From assembly GCA_002868855.1 (NCBI GenBank), contig PKUM01000242.1, positions 1 to 38,175 on the forward strand: DNA of 38,175 nt, written 5' to 3'. The position numbers and the translations under genes are program-made. Under the pieces are notes generated by a model that was not told the DNA's origin, did no database searches, and worked only from the letters and a program-made list of their open reading frames with translations. How positions within the stretch are numbered: the stretch's first letter is position 1; every line of letters starts with the position of its first letter. Source of the DNA: Chromatiales bacterium (lineage in GTDB: Bacteria; Pseudomonadota; Gammaproteobacteria; Steroidobacterales; BM003). Positions 16,867 to 26,931 of the stretch are shown here, piece by piece.

Positions 16867-17477
16867 GCCGGGTTCGGGTAAAGATATGTGGTATCCGCGA
16901 TGAATCCACTTTGCAGGCGGCGATCGAAGCCGGAGCGGATGCAGTAGGGTTTGTCGTCGCGGCGCCGTCTTCGCCGCGCTGCATCGAAATTGAACGCGCC
17001 GCGGAGCTCATTGCGCTGACGCCGGCGTTCGTGACGCCGGTCGTGGTCAGCCGTCACCCCGATCCGGAGACGATCCGGGAGTTGTTTGCGGTGGCGACGC
17101 CTGCCTGGTTGCAGACCGACCGGTCCGACTTTGCCAGCCTGGCCCTCGCGCCCGGCTGGAGACCGCTGCCGGTGCTGCGAGAGCCCGGTGATGGCGCGGC
17201 GTTGCAGCCCGGATGGCACACTGTTTTGTGCGAGGGTGCCGACAGCGGCAAGGGCGAACTCGGAGACTGGGGGTTTGCGGCGGAGCTGGCGCGGATCCGC
17301 GCGGTAGTGCTGGCGGGCGGGTTGCGGGCGGACAACGTCCTGACGGCAATACGCCGGGTCGGGCCGTACGCGGTGGACGTGAGCAGCGGCGTGGAATCTG
17401 CGCCGGGCATCAAGGATGTAGCGGCGATCGAGGCTTTCGTTGCCGCGGTGAGACGAGCTGAAAGCGAGGTAGGGTGA
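16863..17477 (+). CDS. trpF: Phosphoribosylanthranilate isomerase
   Basis: 204 residues. Isomerises PRA to CdRP. The N-terminal VKICGI with the catalytic Cys9 and the C-terminal LAGGL-x2-DNV and VDVSSGVESAPGIKD phosphate-binding motifs are clear. Two usual motifs are altered: the QLHGDE block reads QTDRSD, and the general-acid segment LLDA...GGTG reads LCEGADSGKGE, apparently putting Glu where most TrpF have Asp. Another branch of the family with an L-x-EG-x2-SG-x-G segment exists as far as I recall, so it is probably active. It lies between trpC and trpB with overlapping starts and stops. Confidence 0.92.
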   Translation: MSRVRVKICGIRDESTLQAAIEAGADAVGFVVAAPSSPRCIEIERAAELIALTPAFVTPVVVSRHPDPETIRELFAVATPAWLQTDRSDFASLALAPGWRPLPVLREPGDGAALQPGWHTVLCEGADSGKGELGDWGFAAELARIRAVVLAGGLRADNVLTAIRRVGPYAVDVSSGVESAPGIKDVAAIEAFVAAVRRAESEVG

Positions 17478-17479
17478 GT

Positions 17480-18733
17480 ATGGCAGCCAGAGTAGATCAG
17501 GCGACGGATGCGCAGTTGCTGCGCCAGTTGATTGATGGTCAATTGCCGGACGGGCGCGGCCGCTATGGCCCGTTTGGCGGGTGCTACGCGCCCGAGACGC
17601 TTATGCCGGCATTGCGCCGCCTCGCCAGTGCGAGCAGCGACATACTCGACCAGGCGTCGTTCCAGGCCCGCTTGTCAACCGAGTTGGCCGACTGGGTCGG
17701 CCGGCCCACGCCGCTGACGCCGGCGCGCGGACTCGGCGCCAGCTGGGGTGCGGAGGTCTGGCTCAAGCGCGAGGACCTCGCGCATACCGGGGCTCACAAG
17801 ATCAACAATGCGCTCGGCCAGGCCCTGCTGGCGCAGGAAATGGGAGCGCGGCGGGTGGTGGCCGAAACCGGTGCCGGGCAGCATGGCGTGGCGACCGCCG
17901 CGGCCTGCGCCAGGGTCGGTATCCCATGCAGCGTGTATATGGGCGAAATCGATATCGAGCGGCAGTCGCCCAACGTCGATCGGATGCGCCGTCTCGGTGC
18001 GGAAGTCATTGCGGTCACGGGTGGCGACCGGACATTGCGCGCGGCAATCGACGAGGCGTTTCGCGACTGGGTGTCGGATCCCGAGGGTACTTACTACCTG
18101 CTTGGCTCCGCGGTAGGTCCGCATCCGTATCCCTTCCTGGTGCAGCGATTGCAGGCCGTGATCGGCAACGAGGCGCGCGCGCAATTGCTTCATCGCAGCG
18201 GTGCGCTCGCTGACGCGGTATTTGCCTGCGTGGGAGGCGGTTCCAACGCGATCGGTCTGTTTCATCCATTGCTGGGCGACGAACAAACCCTGCTCTTCGG
18301 CATCGAGGCTGGGGGTGAGGGCGCCGGTCTCGGTCAGCACTCGGCCACTCTGGCGCACGGCAAACCGGGCGTGTTGCACGGCAGTTACTCGATGCTCCTG
18401 CAGGACGTCAACGGCCAGGTCCAGGAGACGCATTCTGTTTCGGCCGGTCTGGACTATCCGGGAGTAGGTCCGGAACACGCACTGCTGGCCAGCATCGGCC
18501 GGGTGCACTACGACACGGCGACGGACGAAGAGGCGCTGGATGCACTGGCCGAGTGTTGCCTGCTGGAGGGAATCCTGCCGGCACTGGAAACCGCCCATGC
18601 CTTTGCGGGTGCGCGGCGCTGGGCGGCGTCCAATCCGGGCAAGCGTATTCTTATTGGGCTGTCCGGGCGCGGTGACAAGGACATGCCGACACTGACCAAA
18701 GTCCGCCCCGGAGGGCAGCATGCAACGGCATGA
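17480..18733 (+). CDS. trpB: Tryptophan synthase beta chain
   Basis: 417 residues. PLP enzyme that joins indole (channelled from TrpA) and serine. The PLP lysine is Lys107 in HTGAHKINN; ETGAGQHGVATA, GEIDIERQSPNV, CVGGGSNAIG and GIEAGGEG complete the active site. RGRYGPFGGCYAPETLMPAL is the typical start of the conserved region. ATG 17480 is chosen, with AGGG five bases upstream; the GTG at 17474 overlaps the trpF TGA as GTGA and is an alternative. The 3' end overlaps trpA by 14 bases, consistent with the two subunits forming one complex. Confidence 0.96.
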   Translation: MAARVDQATDAQLLRQLIDGQLPDGRGRYGPFGGCYAPETLMPALRRLASASSDILDQASFQARLSTELADWVGRPTPLTPARGLGASWGAEVWLKREDLAHTGAHKINNALGQALLAQEMGARRVVAETGAGQHGVATAAACARVGIPCSVYMGEIDIERQSPNVDRMRRLGAEVIAVTGGDRTLRAAIDEAFRDWVSDPEGTYYLLGSAVGPHPYPFLVQRLQAVIGNEARAQLLHRSGALADAVFACVGGGSNAIGLFHPLLGDEQTLLFGIEAGGEGAGLGQHSATLAHGKPGVLHGSYSMLLQDVNGQVQETHSVSAGLDYPGVGPEHALLASIGRVHYDTATDEEALDALAECCLLEGILPALETAHAFAGARRWAASNPGKRILIGLSGRGDKDMPTLTKVRPGGQHATA

Positions 18734-19496
18734 ACTCATCTCTGACACGCTGCGCTCGGTGCGGGCAAGCGGCCGGGTACCGCTGGTGGCATTCCTCACG
18801 GCGGGTTACCCGCGGGTCGATCGTTTTGCCGATGATTTGCGCGAGGTCTGTGCGCATGCGGACATTGTCGAGATCGGCGTCCCTTTTACCGATCCGATGG
18901 CCGACGGGGTCACGATTCAGCGCTCGAGCGAGGCGGCGCTTGCGGCCGGTGTCAGCCTGAGCTGGATTCTCGAGCAGCTACGCGATATGGAATCGCGCCC
19001 GGGAACACCGTTGTTGCTGATGAGCTATCTCAATCCACTCCTCGCCTACGGGCTTGACCGTCTCGCCGACGACGCTGCCGCAGCCGGGGTCAGCGGGTTC
19101 ATCGTGCCGGACCTTCCGTTCGACGAGAGCGGCGATTTTCGTGTCAGCATGCAAGGCGAAGGTCTCGCCCTGGTGCAACTGGTCACGCCGATCACGCCCG
19201 ACGAGCGGCTGCGCCAGGTCTGTGACGCGAGCAGCGGGTTTGTCTATGCGGTGACGGTGGCCGGAATCACCGGTGGCGCCACGGCGCTGCCCGAAGGCAT
19301 GCACGACTATCTCGAAAGAGTCAGGGCGGTATCGACGATTCCGGTCTGCGCCGGGTTCGGGATTCGTTCGGCGCAGCAGGTCAGCGCCATAGGCGAACAT
19401 GCGGATGGTGTCATCGTGGGTTCGGCACTGGTCGAGACGATGGAGCGCGGCGAGTCGGCCGGCGCTTTCCTCGACAGCCTGCGGCCCGCCTCGTGA
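18720..19496 (+). CDS. trpA: Tryptophan synthase alpha chain
   Basis: 258 residues. TIM barrel that splits indoleglycerol phosphate to indole and glyceraldehyde-3-phosphate. Catalytic Glu51 and Asp62 lie in VEIGVPFTDPMADG; LMSYLNP, GFIVPDLPFDES, FVYAVTVAGITGG and CAGFGIRS are the usual barrel loops. GGAGGG at 18710-18715 precedes ATG 18720 by four bases. It is the last of the seven trp enzymes; its TGA overlaps the start of a DUF2007 gene (GTGA). Confidence 0.96.
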   Translation: MQRHELISDTLRSVRASGRVPLVAFLTAGYPRVDRFADDLREVCAHADIVEIGVPFTDPMADGVTIQRSSEAALAAGVSLSWILEQLRDMESRPGTPLLLMSYLNPLLAYGLDRLADDAAAAGVSGFIVPDLPFDESGDFRVSMQGEGLALVQLVTPITPDERLRQVCDASSGFVYAVTVAGITGGATALPEGMHDYLERVRAVSTIPVCAGFGIRSAQQVSAIGEHADGVIVGSALVETMERGESAGAFLDSLRPAS

Positions 19497-19813
19497 AAAA
19501 ACTCCATATCTGCAACACGCTGATGGAGGCGCAGCATCTGAAAGCCGTGCTCGAGGCCTCTGGCATTGCCACGATGATCAAGAACGAGCATGTATTCGGC
19601 GCGTTGGGGCAGGTACCGCTGAAAGAGCTGATGCCGCAGCTATGGGTGCTCGACGAGACCCAGCTGGACGACGCGAAAAATCTGCTTGCCGAAGCGCTGG
19701 ACCCGACCCCGTCGTCGGCCCCTGCCTGGCGCTGCAGTGCTTGCGGCGAGAGCCTGGAGGCGCAGTTCGACGTCTGCTGGCAATGCGGCGAGCGCCGGCC
19801 GGGACCCGACTAG
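19493..19813 (+). CDS. DUF2007 domain protein with C-terminal zinc ribbon
   Basis: 106 residues. The N-terminal 65 or so match the DUF2007 family (putative signal-transducing domain): a start like [24 protein letters not shown] and then [17 protein letters not shown]. The C terminus has two CxxC pairs, CSACGE and CWQCGE, 15 residues apart, a zinc-ribbon pattern. No function is established. It begins with GTG inside the trpA stop (GTGA, 19493-19496), so it is translated as an eighth member of the trp operon, but nothing shows a role in tryptophan metabolism. Its TAG overlaps the ubiB stop on the other strand within CTAG (19810-19813). Confidence 0.85.
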   Translation: MKKLHICNTLMEAQHLKAVLEASGIATMIKNEHVFGALGQVPLKELMPQLWVLDETQLDDAKNLLAEALDPTPSSAPAWRCSACGESLEAQFDVCWQCGERRPGPD

Positions 19814-21489
19814 TATTTCCCTCTGCTGTTGCGCCGTCCCGTCAACGCACGCGGGCGCGCCCGCCACAACAGCACCGCCGCCGAGGCAACAAGCGCCCAG
19901 CCGAGCCATGCCGGGTTCGCCGCAAAGCCGATCCACAATGTGCCGGCAATCAGGATGGCCGTGCCGCTTGCCGTTACATAGCGGCGTTTGCTATCCGCCG
20001 CGATTTGCCGTTCCAGCGCCGCCATTGCCGGGTCGCGGACCCGGATTTCGAGCTGGCCGTCAGCAGCCTGTTGCACGAGTTGCTGCAGCAGCTGTGGCAT
20101 TGCCTCGATGGTTTCGCTGAGGTCCGGTAGCTGTTCGCGCAGGCGGCCGAGTACCGCGCGCCCGCTAAGGCGATCGGTCATCCACTTTTCAAGGATCGGT
20201 TGCGCGGTTTCCCACAGATCCAGTTGCGGATAGAGCTGGCGCCCCAGCCCTTCGATATTGAGCAGCGTCTTCTGCAGCAGGATCAGCTGAGGCTGCACCT
20301 CCATATCGAAGCGGCGCGCGGTGCGAAACAGCCTCACCAGGAACTGGCCGAACGAGATCTCCGACAGCGGCTTGTTGAATATCGGTTCGCACACGGTACG
20401 AAAGGCCGACTCGAGCTCGTCCAGGCGGGTCTCCGGCGGGACCCAGCCCGAATCGATGTGGAGCTTCGCGACCCGATGATAATCGCGGTTGAAAAACGCC
20501 AGGAAGTTCTCGGCCAGGTAATGCTGGTCGCGGCTCGAGAGAGTGCCGACGATGCCGAAATCGACCGCCATGTATCGCGGGTAAGCCGGGTTGGATACAT
20601 CGACAAAAATATTGCCCGGGTGCATGTCGGCGTGGAAAAAATTGTGTTGAAAGACCTGGGTGAAGAAAATTTCCACACCACTGGCGGCGAGACGTTTGAA
20701 ATCGGTGCCGCTCTCGGCGAGCTTCGTGGTGTCGGCGACGGGCACGCCATGTATGCGCTCTGTAACGAGCATCGTCGGGCGACAGTAATCCCAGTGCACC
20801 GTAGGGACATAGAGTTTTGTAGAGCCGTCGAAATTCCGACCCAGCTGTGCCGCGTTGGCCGCTTCGCGCATCAGATCCAGTTCATCGAGCACGGTTTTTT
20901 CGTATTCGCCGACGACTTCGACCGGACGCAGCCGGCGGCTTTCGCTCCAGAAACGCTCGGCCAGTCGCGCCATCGCGTACAGCACTTCGAGATCGGCCTC
21001 GATGTTGGTGCGGACGTTGGGGCGCAGGACCTTTATCACCACTTCCTCGCCACTCTCGAGCGCGGCGGTATGGACCTGTGCGATCGATGCGGCGGCGAGC
21101 GGTTCGACGTCGAAACGCGAAAAAATCTCGCTGACCGGCCGCCCGAGCGCGGTCTCGACGATTTGCTGCGCTTGCTCGCCGGAAAATGGAGGCACCCTGT
21201 CCTGAAGTTTTGCCAGTTCCGTGGCAATGTCGGCCGGCAGCAGGTCGGGTCGCGTGGACAGCGACTGCCCGAACTTGACGAATATCGGCCCGAGCTCGAC
21301 AAGCGCCATGCGCAGGCGTGAGCCGAGGCTTTCGTCCTCGCTGTAGGCGCGCCCATGTCCGGGCGCGAGACGCCGGACCCAGCTTAGCGGGCGATACAGG
21401 TGGGTAGCGCGGACAATCTCGTCGAGGCCATGGCGCAGCAAAATGCGTTGTATTGCGAACAGTCTCAGTACGACGCGAGGGCGAAACAT
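19810..21489 (-). CDS. ubiB: Ubiquinone biosynthesis protein kinase-like ATPase UbiB
   Basis: 559 residues. UbiB/COQ8-family ATPase needed for ubiquinone synthesis, associated with the inner membrane. The family KxGQ motif is FVKFGQS (Lys72, Gly74, Gln75), followed by RPDLLP. The alanine-rich loop replacing the kinase glycine loop is AAAS (132-135) in [22 protein letters not shown] and AVDFGIVG are the catalytic and metal-binding loops. Two transmembrane segments lie near the C terminus (about 505-545). It is the last gene of the ubiE-ubiJ-ubiB group, 8 bases after ubiJ. Confidence 0.96.
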   Translation of the reverse strand: MFRPRVVLRLFAIQRILLRHGLDEIVRATHLYRPLSWVRRLAPGHGRAYSEDESLGSRLRMALVELGPIFVKFGQSLSTRPDLLPADIATELAKLQDRVPPFSGEQAQQIVETALGRPVSEIFSRFDVEPLAAASIAQVHTAALESGEEVVIKVLRPNVRTNIEADLEVLYAMARLAERFWSESRRLRPVEVVGEYEKTVLDELDLMREAANAAQLGRNFDGSTKLYVPTVHWDYCRPTMLVTERIHGVPVADTTKLAESGTDFKRLAASGVEIFFTQVFQHNFFHADMHPGNIFVDVSNPAYPRYMAVDFGIVGTLSSRDQHYLAENFLAFFNRDYHRVAKLHIDSGWVPPETRLDELESAFRTVCEPIFNKPLSEISFGQFLVRLFRTARRFDMEVQPQLILLQKTLLNIEGLGRQLYPQLDLWETAQPILEKWMTDRLSGRAVLGRLREQLPDLSETIEAMPQLLQQLVQQAADGQLEIRVRDPAMAALERQIAADSKRRYVTASGTAILIAGTLWIGFAANPAWLGWALVASAAVLLWRARPRALTGRRNSRGKY

Positions 21490-21497
21490 GGATGCCG

Positions 21498-22121
21498 TCA
21501 GTTCGCGTTGTGTGGCGCGATGCCGAGCCGGTCGATACGCGCCAGCAGGCGGTCGACATCGTCGCGCAGCGTATCGACATCGCTGCAGAATTTCTCGACT
21601 TCCCAGTCAGTCGGTACGTCGCGGCTCTCTTCGCTGAGAAACTCGCCGAAATTGCGCGCCACGGTATCGCCGGTCTGGCGTGTCCACTGGCCGAGGTTGC
21701 GGAAAAAATTGCCGACCTGGTGTGCCGCGACATCGCCGATTATCTGCGACAGTTCTTCCTCCCAGTCCGGTCGGGCCGCCACCAGCAATCGGCGGAAATC
21801 GCCCGCAAGCACCGCGTCGCCGGTAGCCTTTACCGAGCCGTCGCGAAACGCGGCGCGGGGGTCGCCGAGTCCGAGCGAAGCGATGCCGAGCGGCGTGCCG
21901 ACGATCGCCGCTTCCGGATCGCCGCGGCTCTCCAGCGACATCTGTAACTCGCCGTCGCGGCCAACCAGGAAAATATTGATCCCGGTGCCACGAATGCCCA
22001 GCGCCAGGGTGTGACCCTCGAGACGGCGCAATAACTCGCCTGCCTCAGTCGACGCCGCTATGCTCCGGTTCAGCAGCGCCTGCAGCGGCGCCAGCACAAC
22101 GTCTCGTGGCGATCCGCTCAT
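21498..22121 (-). CDS. ubiJ: Ubiquinone biosynthesis accessory factor UbiJ (SCP2 domain)
   Basis: 207 residues. UbiJ is a lipid-binding scaffold of the soluble ubiquinone synthesis complex, with an SCP2-type domain in the N-terminal half ([20 protein letters not shown]...[25 protein letters not shown]). The C-terminal part ([25 protein letters not shown]) looks like a coiled coil, as in the family. Its ATG overlaps the ubiE TGA (ATGA, 22118-22121). Identification rests on the SCP2 pattern and on the ubiE-ubiJ-ubiB order known from E. coli. Confidence 0.92.
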   Translation of the reverse strand: MSGSPRDVVLAPLQALLNRSIAASTEAGELLRRLEGHTLALGIRGTGINIFLVGRDGELQMSLESRGDPEAAIVGTPLGIASLGLGDPRAAFRDGSVKATGDAVLAGDFRRLLVAARPDWEEELSQIIGDVAAHQVGNFFRNLGQWTRQTGDTVARNFGEFLSEESRDVPTDWEVEKFCSDVDTLRDDVDRLLARIDRLGIAPHNAN

Positions 22122-22888
22122 AACCGGAAACCGCGGTGAAGGGCGACGATGCCGCCGCTAAGGTTGTGATAGCGGCACTGCTCGAATCCGGCTTCTTCCA
22201 TCATCGACAGCAACGTCGGCTGGTCCGGGTGACGGCGTATCGACTCGGCGAGATAGCGATAGCTTGCCTCGTCGCCGGCGATCAGTTTTCCCATGGCCGG
22301 CAACATTTTGAACGAGTAGATGTCGTACAGCGGCGCAAGGCCGGGCAGAACCGGGTGCGAGAATTCGAGCACGAGCAGCTGTCCTCCCGGCTTCAGCACG
22401 CGCCACATCGAAGCGAGCGCCGCGGACTTGTCGGTAACGTTACGCAGGCCGAAACCGATTGTCACGCAGTCGAAGCTGCGATCCGGAAACGGCAGGTTCT
22501 GCGCGTCGGCCTGGACGAAGCCGAGACCGCGAACCAGTCCCCTGTCCAGCAACCGGTCGCGGCCACGCTGCAACATTTCGCCGTTGATATCGCTCAACAC
22601 GACGCGACCGCCGGTTCCGGCCTGGCGTGCGAGGCCGGCCGCAAGATCGCCGGTGCCGCCTGCTACGTCGAGTGCTGACTGGCCAGGCCTGAGCAGGGTG
22701 CGCGCTAGGGTAAACCGCTTCCACATCCGGTGCAGACCGCCGGACATCACGTCGTTCATCAGGTCGTAGCGCCCGGCGACACTGTCGAAGACCTCACGCA
22801 CGCGGCCCGCTTTTTTCTCAAGCGGCACTTCCTCGAAACCGAAATGGGTCGTACCGGGCGCTTGCTGCCCGTTGTCGCCGTCAGACAT
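22118..22888 (-). CDS. ubiE: Ubiquinone/menaquinone C-methyltransferase
   Basis: 256 residues. SAM-dependent C-methylation in ubiquinone (and, where present, menaquinone) synthesis. [20 protein letters not shown] at the N terminus, [21 protein letters not shown], the SAM motif [36 protein letters not shown] and [14 protein letters not shown] at the C terminus are all diagnostic of UbiE. It is two bases downstream of the DUF971 gene and overlaps ubiJ. Confidence 0.97.
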   Translation of the reverse strand: MSDGDNGQQAPGTTHFGFEEVPLEKKAGRVREVFDSVAGRYDLMNDVMSGGLHRMWKRFTLARTLLRPGQSALDVAGGTGDLAAGLARQAGTGGRVVLSDINGEMLQRGRDRLLDRGLVRGLGFVQADAQNLPFPDRSFDCVTIGFGLRNVTDKSAALASMWRVLKPGGQLLVLEFSHPVLPGLAPLYDIYSFKMLPAMGKLIAGDEASYRYLAESIRRHPDQPTLLSMMEEAGFEQCRYHNLSGGIVALHRGFRL

Positions 22889-22890
22889 CG

Positions 22891-23277
22891 TCAGACACCG
22901 CCGTTACCCGGCGTTTTGCGTTCGTGGCCGGCCGCTGTCAGTCGCTCGAGATAGTCCTGCCAGTGTTCCGGCTGGGCATCGCCGAGCTCGTAGAGCAGGC
23001 GCCAGTCGTACAGCCCGGTGTCGTGGCCGTCGTCGAAACACAGCCGCACCGCGTACTGGCCCACCGGTTCGACCCGGTCGATAGCCACGGCCTCCTTGCC
23101 TACCTGCAGCACTTCCTGGCCCGGACCATGGCCCTTGACCTCGGCCGAGGGTGAGTACACCCGCAACAACTCGGCGGGTAAATGGAAGCGCTTGCCATCG
23201 GCAAACGCGATTTCGAGCTCGCGTGAACGGCGATGCAGCTTGATTTCTGTCGGCTGCGGAAATTCCGTGGGCCTCAT
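22891..23277 (-). CDS. DUF971 (gamma-butyrobetaine-hydroxylase N-terminal-like) protein
   Basis: 128 residues. The family block runs from [18 protein letters not shown] through [17 protein letters not shown] to [20 protein letters not shown] and LLYELG. In eukaryotes this domain is the N-terminal part of gamma-butyrobetaine hydroxylase; stand-alone bacterial copies have no settled role. It is the leading gene before ubiE with a two-base gap, a neighbourhood seen in many proteobacteria, so a link to quinone or Fe-S biology is inferred only. The start at 23277 fits the family N terminus. Confidence 0.88.
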   Translation of the reverse strand: MRPTEFPQPTEIKLHRRSRELEIAFADGKRFHLPAELLRVYSPSAEVKGHGPGQEVLQVGKEAVAIDRVEPVGQYAVRLCFDDGHDTGLYDWRLLYELGDAQPEHWQDYLERLTAAGHERKTPGNGGV

Positions 23278-23314
23278 GGCGGTCTCGCTCGCATGCTTGA
23301 ATCAAAGACCCCCG

Positions 23315-23320
23315 ATTGTA
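23315..23320 (-). promoter_or_regulatory. Candidate -10 for the DUF971-ubiE-ubiJ-ubiB group
   Basis: The minus strand reads TACAAT, a 5/6 -10 match, about 37 bases upstream of the DUF971 ATG. The GC-rich upstream sequence has no recognisable -35. A perfect 7-bp hairpin (23337-23353, loop of three) just upstream overlaps the hslU stop but lacks a T-run. Confidence 0.3.
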
Positions 23321-23352
23321 CCGTGCCGGCGCTCCCGGCGGCAGTTTGCCGC

Positions 23353-24684
23353 CTACAGGATGTAGCGCGACAGGTCCTCGTCGGCAGCCAGTTCGCCAAG
23401 ATGCTCATCGACATATACGGCATCGATGCGGGTGCTGTGGCCGTTGCGATCGGCGGCTTCGAACGAAATCGACTCGAGCAGGCGCTCGAGGACCGTGTGC
23501 AGCCGGCGCGCGCCGATGTTCTCGGTACGCTCGTTGACGCTCGCGGCAATCTCCGCGATCCGGCGTACCCCGGTGTCGTCGAACGCAAGCTCCAGGCCTT
23601 CGGTCGACATCAGGGCGCTGTACTGCTCCGTCAGTGAGGCGTCGGGCTCGGTCAGTATGCGTTCGAAATCCCCGGTGGTCAGGGCGTCCAGCTCGACCCT
23701 GATCGGCAAGCGTCCCTGCAGCTCCGGAATCAGGTCCGACGGTTTCGCGACATGAAACGCACCGGAGGCAATAAACAGGATGTGATCGGTCTTGAGCATG
23801 CCGTACTTGGTGCTGACCGTGCAGCCCTCGACCAGCGGTAGCAGGTCGCGCTGCACGCCCTCGCGAGAGACATCTGCGCCCATGGACTCCGACCGCCTCG
23901 CAACCTTGTCGATCTCGTCGATGAAGACGATGCCGTTCTGTTCGACCGAGTCCATCGCGCGCTGCTTGATTTCTTCCTCGTTGACCAGCTTGGCGGCCTC
24001 CTCGTCGACGAGCTGTTTCAACGCATCCTTGATTTTTACCCGCCGGCTGCGGGTGCGCGAGCCGGACAGGTTCTGGAACATGCCCTGCAACTGACTGGTC
24101 AGCTCTTCCATTCCCGGCGGCGCCATGATTTCCACGCCCATCGGCACGGCGCTCAGCTCGATCTCGATCTCGCGGTCGTCGAGCGTACCCTCGCGCAGCA
24201 TCTTGCGGAACTTCTGCCGTGTATCGGCGGAATCGCCGGCCGCGGGCTCCTCGCTCGCGCCGTGGCGCGGCTGTGGCAGCAAGGCGTCGAGAACGCGGTC
24301 TTCGGCGGCATCCTCGGCGCGGAACCTGACCTTTTCCATTTCTTCCTCGCGCAGCATCTTGACCGCAACGTCGGCGAGATCGCGAATGATGCTGTCGACC
24401 TCGCGGCCGACATAGCCAACCTCGGTGAATTTGGTTGCCTCGACCTTGATGAAGGGAGCGCGAGCAAGCGTGGCAAGACGCCGCGCGATCTCGGTCTTGC
24501 CGACGCCGGTCGGGCCGATCATCAGGATGTTCTTGGGGGTGATTTCGCTGCGCAGTGGTTCGCCGATCTGGATCCGGCGCCAGCGGTTACGCAATGCGAT
24601 GGCGACGGCGCGCTTGGCGTTCGCCTGCCCGATGATGTGCTTGTCCAGCTCCTGGACGATTTCTCGCGGTGTCATTTGCGACAT
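23353..24684 (-). CDS. hslU: ATP-dependent protease ATPase subunit HslU
   Basis: 443 residues, the E. coli length. AAA+ unfoldase that feeds HslV. Walker A is GPTGVGKTE (57-65), Walker B is VFIDEID, and the pore loop GYVG is in [12 protein letters not shown]. The variable I domain lies between them (about 110-240). The C terminus ends SRYIL, the tail that inserts into HslV to activate it. The start [20 protein letters not shown] is standard; AGGA is 7 bases upstream. The hslV gene ends 33 bases before, the usual order. Confidence 0.97.
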   Translation of the reverse strand: MSQMTPREIVQELDKHIIGQANAKRAVAIALRNRWRRIQIGEPLRSEITPKNILMIGPTGVGKTEIARRLATLARAPFIKVEATKFTEVGYVGREVDSIIRDLADVAVKMLREEEMEKVRFRAEDAAEDRVLDALLPQPRHGASEEPAAGDSADTRQKFRKMLREGTLDDREIEIELSAVPMGVEIMAPPGMEELTSQLQGMFQNLSGSRTRSRRVKIKDALKQLVDEEAAKLVNEEEIKQRAMDSVEQNGIVFIDEIDKVARRSESMGADVSREGVQRDLLPLVEGCTVSTKYGMLKTDHILFIASGAFHVAKPSDLIPELQGRLPIRVELDALTTGDFERILTEPDASLTEQYSALMSTEGLELAFDDTGVRRIAEIAASVNERTENIGARRLHTVLERLLESISFEAADRNGHSTRIDAVYVDEHLGELAADEDLSRYIL

Positions 24685-24717
24685 GGGGGAGTCCTGTGGT
24701 TGACCGGCCGGCTCGGA

Positions 24718-25260
24718 TCAGGCGCCGGGACGCAGTTCCTCGATAACGAGGTTGCGGTTGGTATAGACGCAGATATCGGCGGCGATTCCGAGCGATTTCT
24801 CGACGATTACGCGCGCATCGAGATCGCTGTTCTGCAGCAATGCAAGCGCGGCGGCCTGAGCAAAATTGCCACCGGAGCCGATTGCCATGATGTCGTTCTC
24901 GGGCTCGATCACATCGCCGTTGCCGGAGATTACGAACGAGCGTTCGGTGTCGGCAACGCATAGCAACGCCTCGAGGCGGCGCAACATCCGGTCCGTGCGC
25001 CAGTCCTTGGCGAGTTCGATCGCGGCCCGGGTCAGGTTGCCGTATTGCTCGAGTTTGCCCTCGAAGCGCTCGAACAGCGTGAACGCGTCAGCCGTTCCGC
25101 CGGCAAATCCGGCCAGTACCTTATCGTTGGAAAGCCGCCGCACTTTCCGCGCGTTGCCCTTCATGACGGTGTTGCCGAGGCTCACCTGGCCGTCTCCGCC
25201 CATCACGATGGTGTCACCACGCCGGACGGTGAGAATTGTCGTGCCACGATACTGCTGCAT
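24718..25260 (-). CDS. hslV: ATP-dependent protease peptidase subunit HslV
   Basis: 180 residues. Threonine peptidase that forms double hexameric rings capped by HslU. The catalytic N-terminal Thr must be exposed by removal of a short leader, here MQQYRG before [10 protein letters not shown]; six-residue leaders of this type occur in other proteobacteria, while E. coli has only Met. [16 protein letters not shown] and [13 protein letters not shown] are the conserved later blocks. The ATG at 25260 is chosen with GGAGA seven bases upstream; an upstream GTG at 25284 adds residues foreign to the family. Confidence 0.96.
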   Translation of the reverse strand: MQQYRGTTILTVRRGDTIVMGGDGQVSLGNTVMKGNARKVRRLSNDKVLAGFAGGTADAFTLFERFEGKLEQYGNLTRAAIELAKDWRTDRMLRRLEALLCVADTERSFVISGNGDVIEPENDIMAIGSGGNFAQAAALALLQNSDLDARVIVEKSLGIAADICVYTNRNLVIEELRPGA

Positions 25261-25298
25261 TGCTGATCTCCGGACCGCTGCCAACGCGGCGTCCCGGG

Positions 25299-26219
25299 TC
25301 AGTCTTCGTCGGACCGACGGCGACGGCGCGCTCGCGGATGTGAGTCGTCGTATATGCGGGCGAGGTGCTGGAAATCAAGGTGGGTGTAGACCTGGGTGGA
25401 ACTGATATCCGCGTGGCCGAGCAATTCCTGGACCCCGCGCAAATCGCCACTCGACTCCAGCAGATGGCTGGCAAAGGAATGGCGGAACAAATGCGGGCTG
25501 ACGCTCTGGGCCAGTCCCTGGCGGCGTGCCCAGAGCTGGACCCGGGACTGTACGCTGCGCGCAGAAATGCGATTGCCGCGAGCGCCGAGAAACAGGGCCT
25601 GATCGGTGTTGGGACGGGTCAGATGCCCCCGTTGCTTCAGCCATTTGGCGATGGCGGTTCGGGCGTGGCTGCCGACCGGCACGACCCGCGTCTTGTTGCC
25701 CTTGCCGGTGACCCGCACCGTCCCGTCGGCAAGGTCCACCGCGCCGATGTCGAGCCCGACCAGCTCCGCCAGACGCAATCCGGAGGAATACAGCAGCTCC
25801 ATCATGGCCCAGTCCCGTACCGCCAGCGGATCGGTTTGCGGCAGTTCCAGCAGGCGACCCATCTGGTCGGCGTCGAGCGTTTTAGGCAGACGTTTTGGCC
25901 CGCGTGGCGCGGGCACATCCGCGGCCGGATTGGCGTCAAGCAGGCCTTCGCGGATCAGGTAGCGGAAAAAACTTCGTACCGCTGACAGGCGGCGCTGGAT
26001 ACTGCGCGGCGCCAGGCCCGCGCGGTTGTCGGCCGCCGCGAACTGGCGAATATGGAAACTGTCGAGCTGGCGCCAGGCCGATACATCCTGTTTGTCGCAG
26101 AAGGCGATGAGAGCGGTCAGATCGCGCCGGTAGTTGACGACGGTATGGCGCGAGAGCCGCCGCTCGCTGCCCAGGTGGGCCAGGTATTTTTCGATCCAGG
26201 CGCGGAACTCATCCGCCAT
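25299..26219 (-). CDS. xerC: Tyrosine recombinase XerC
   Basis: 306 residues. Together with XerD it resolves chromosome dimers at dif. The N-terminal SAM-like core-binding domain occupies about 1-100. The catalytic domain has the full R-K-H-R-H-Y set: Arg149 (SGLRLAEL), Lys173 (GKGNK), His243 and Arg246 (HLFRHSFA), His269 ([11 protein letters not shown]) and Tyr278 (QVYTH). XerC rather than XerD is assigned from the dapF-DUF484-xerC order. It starts inside the end of the DUF484 gene (11-base overlap). Confidence 0.95.
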   Translation of the reverse strand: MADEFRAWIEKYLAHLGSERRLSRHTVVNYRRDLTALIAFCDKQDVSAWRQLDSFHIRQFAAADNRAGLAPRSIQRRLSAVRSFFRYLIREGLLDANPAADVPAPRGPKRLPKTLDADQMGRLLELPQTDPLAVRDWAMMELLYSSGLRLAELVGLDIGAVDLADGTVRVTGKGNKTRVVPVGSHARTAIAKWLKQRGHLTRPNTDQALFLGARGNRISARSVQSRVQLWARRQGLAQSVSPHLFRHSFASHLLESSGDLRGVQELLGHADISSTQVYTHLDFQHLARIYDDSHPRARRRRRSDED

Positions 26220-26931
26220 CAAGACTTGCCTGGAGAGCCGTTCCGGCAAGGGCGCCGACGCGTTCCAGAAAATCCGTGCTCATGCCGGGGTGAAAATGCT
26301 CCGAACTGGAACTCCCGATCGCGAGAATTCCGATCTCGCCGTTCGCGCCCAGCGGCAGGACCGCGGCCGATCCAACCTGGTCGTTGCCGGGGCCGAACAG
26401 GAAATCGCGCTGCGCATCGCGAATATGTCCACATCGCGGACGGCCCGATTCGAACAGTGTCTGGAATGCCTTGAGACCGGGATCGGCCGGATCGGCCAGG
26501 TGCAGGAAGCCGCTCTCGCTGGCAAGGGCTTCCAGAGCAGGTGCTGGCATACGCAGAACCAGTACGGCCGAGTCGGCCATGAAGTTCTCGCGCAGCGTCG
26601 TTCCCAATGCGTTGACCACCGCCGCCGGGTCCTCTGCGCCGAGCAGCCGCAATGCGAGCTGATGGACACCGTTGGACAGTCTGTCGTTGCGTCGCGCGGT
26701 CTCGATAAGATCGTTGAGGTTGCGCTCGAGCTTGGCATTGCCATCGCGCAGCACGGCCACCTGTCGCTCTATCAACGACACGGTCGTCGAACCGGCGGTA
26801 TGGGGCAGCGAAAGATTGGCAAGGAGCCTCGGATTTAGCTCGAAGAAATCCGGGTGTTGCTGCAAGTAGTAGGCGACGGCCTCCGCGGAAATGCCATCGC
26901 TGGCGAGTGTGGTTTTACGCTGGATACTCAT
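26209..26931 (-). CDS. DUF484 family protein
   Basis: 240 residues. The N-terminal YYLQQHPDFFELNPRLLANLSLPH is the hallmark of DUF484, followed by a short coiled coil (SLIERQVAVLRDGNAKLERNLNDL) and a GAF-like domain (about 95-235) with AAVLPLGANGEIGILAIGS. E. coli's equivalent lies between dapF and xerC, as here. Function is unknown; the GAF-like fold suggests ligand binding. The start overlaps the dapF TGA (ATGA, 26928-26931). Confidence 0.92.
   Translation of the reverse strand: MSIQRKTTLASDGISAEAVAYYLQQHPDFFELNPRLLANLSLPHTAGSTTVSLIERQVAVLRDGNAKLERNLNDLIETARRNDRLSNGVHQLALRLLGAEDPAAVVNALGTTLRENFMADSAVLVLRMPAPALEALASESGFLHLADPADPGLKAFQTLFESGRPRCGHIRDAQRDFLFGPGNDQVGSAAVLPLGANGEIGILAIGSSSSEHFHPGMSTDFLERVGALAGTALQASLDGG

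Noticed and set aside
23337-23353. Perfect 7-bp hairpin after hslU
   Set aside because: There is no T-run on either strand, so it is not called an intrinsic terminator. It may be chance in GC-rich sequence.
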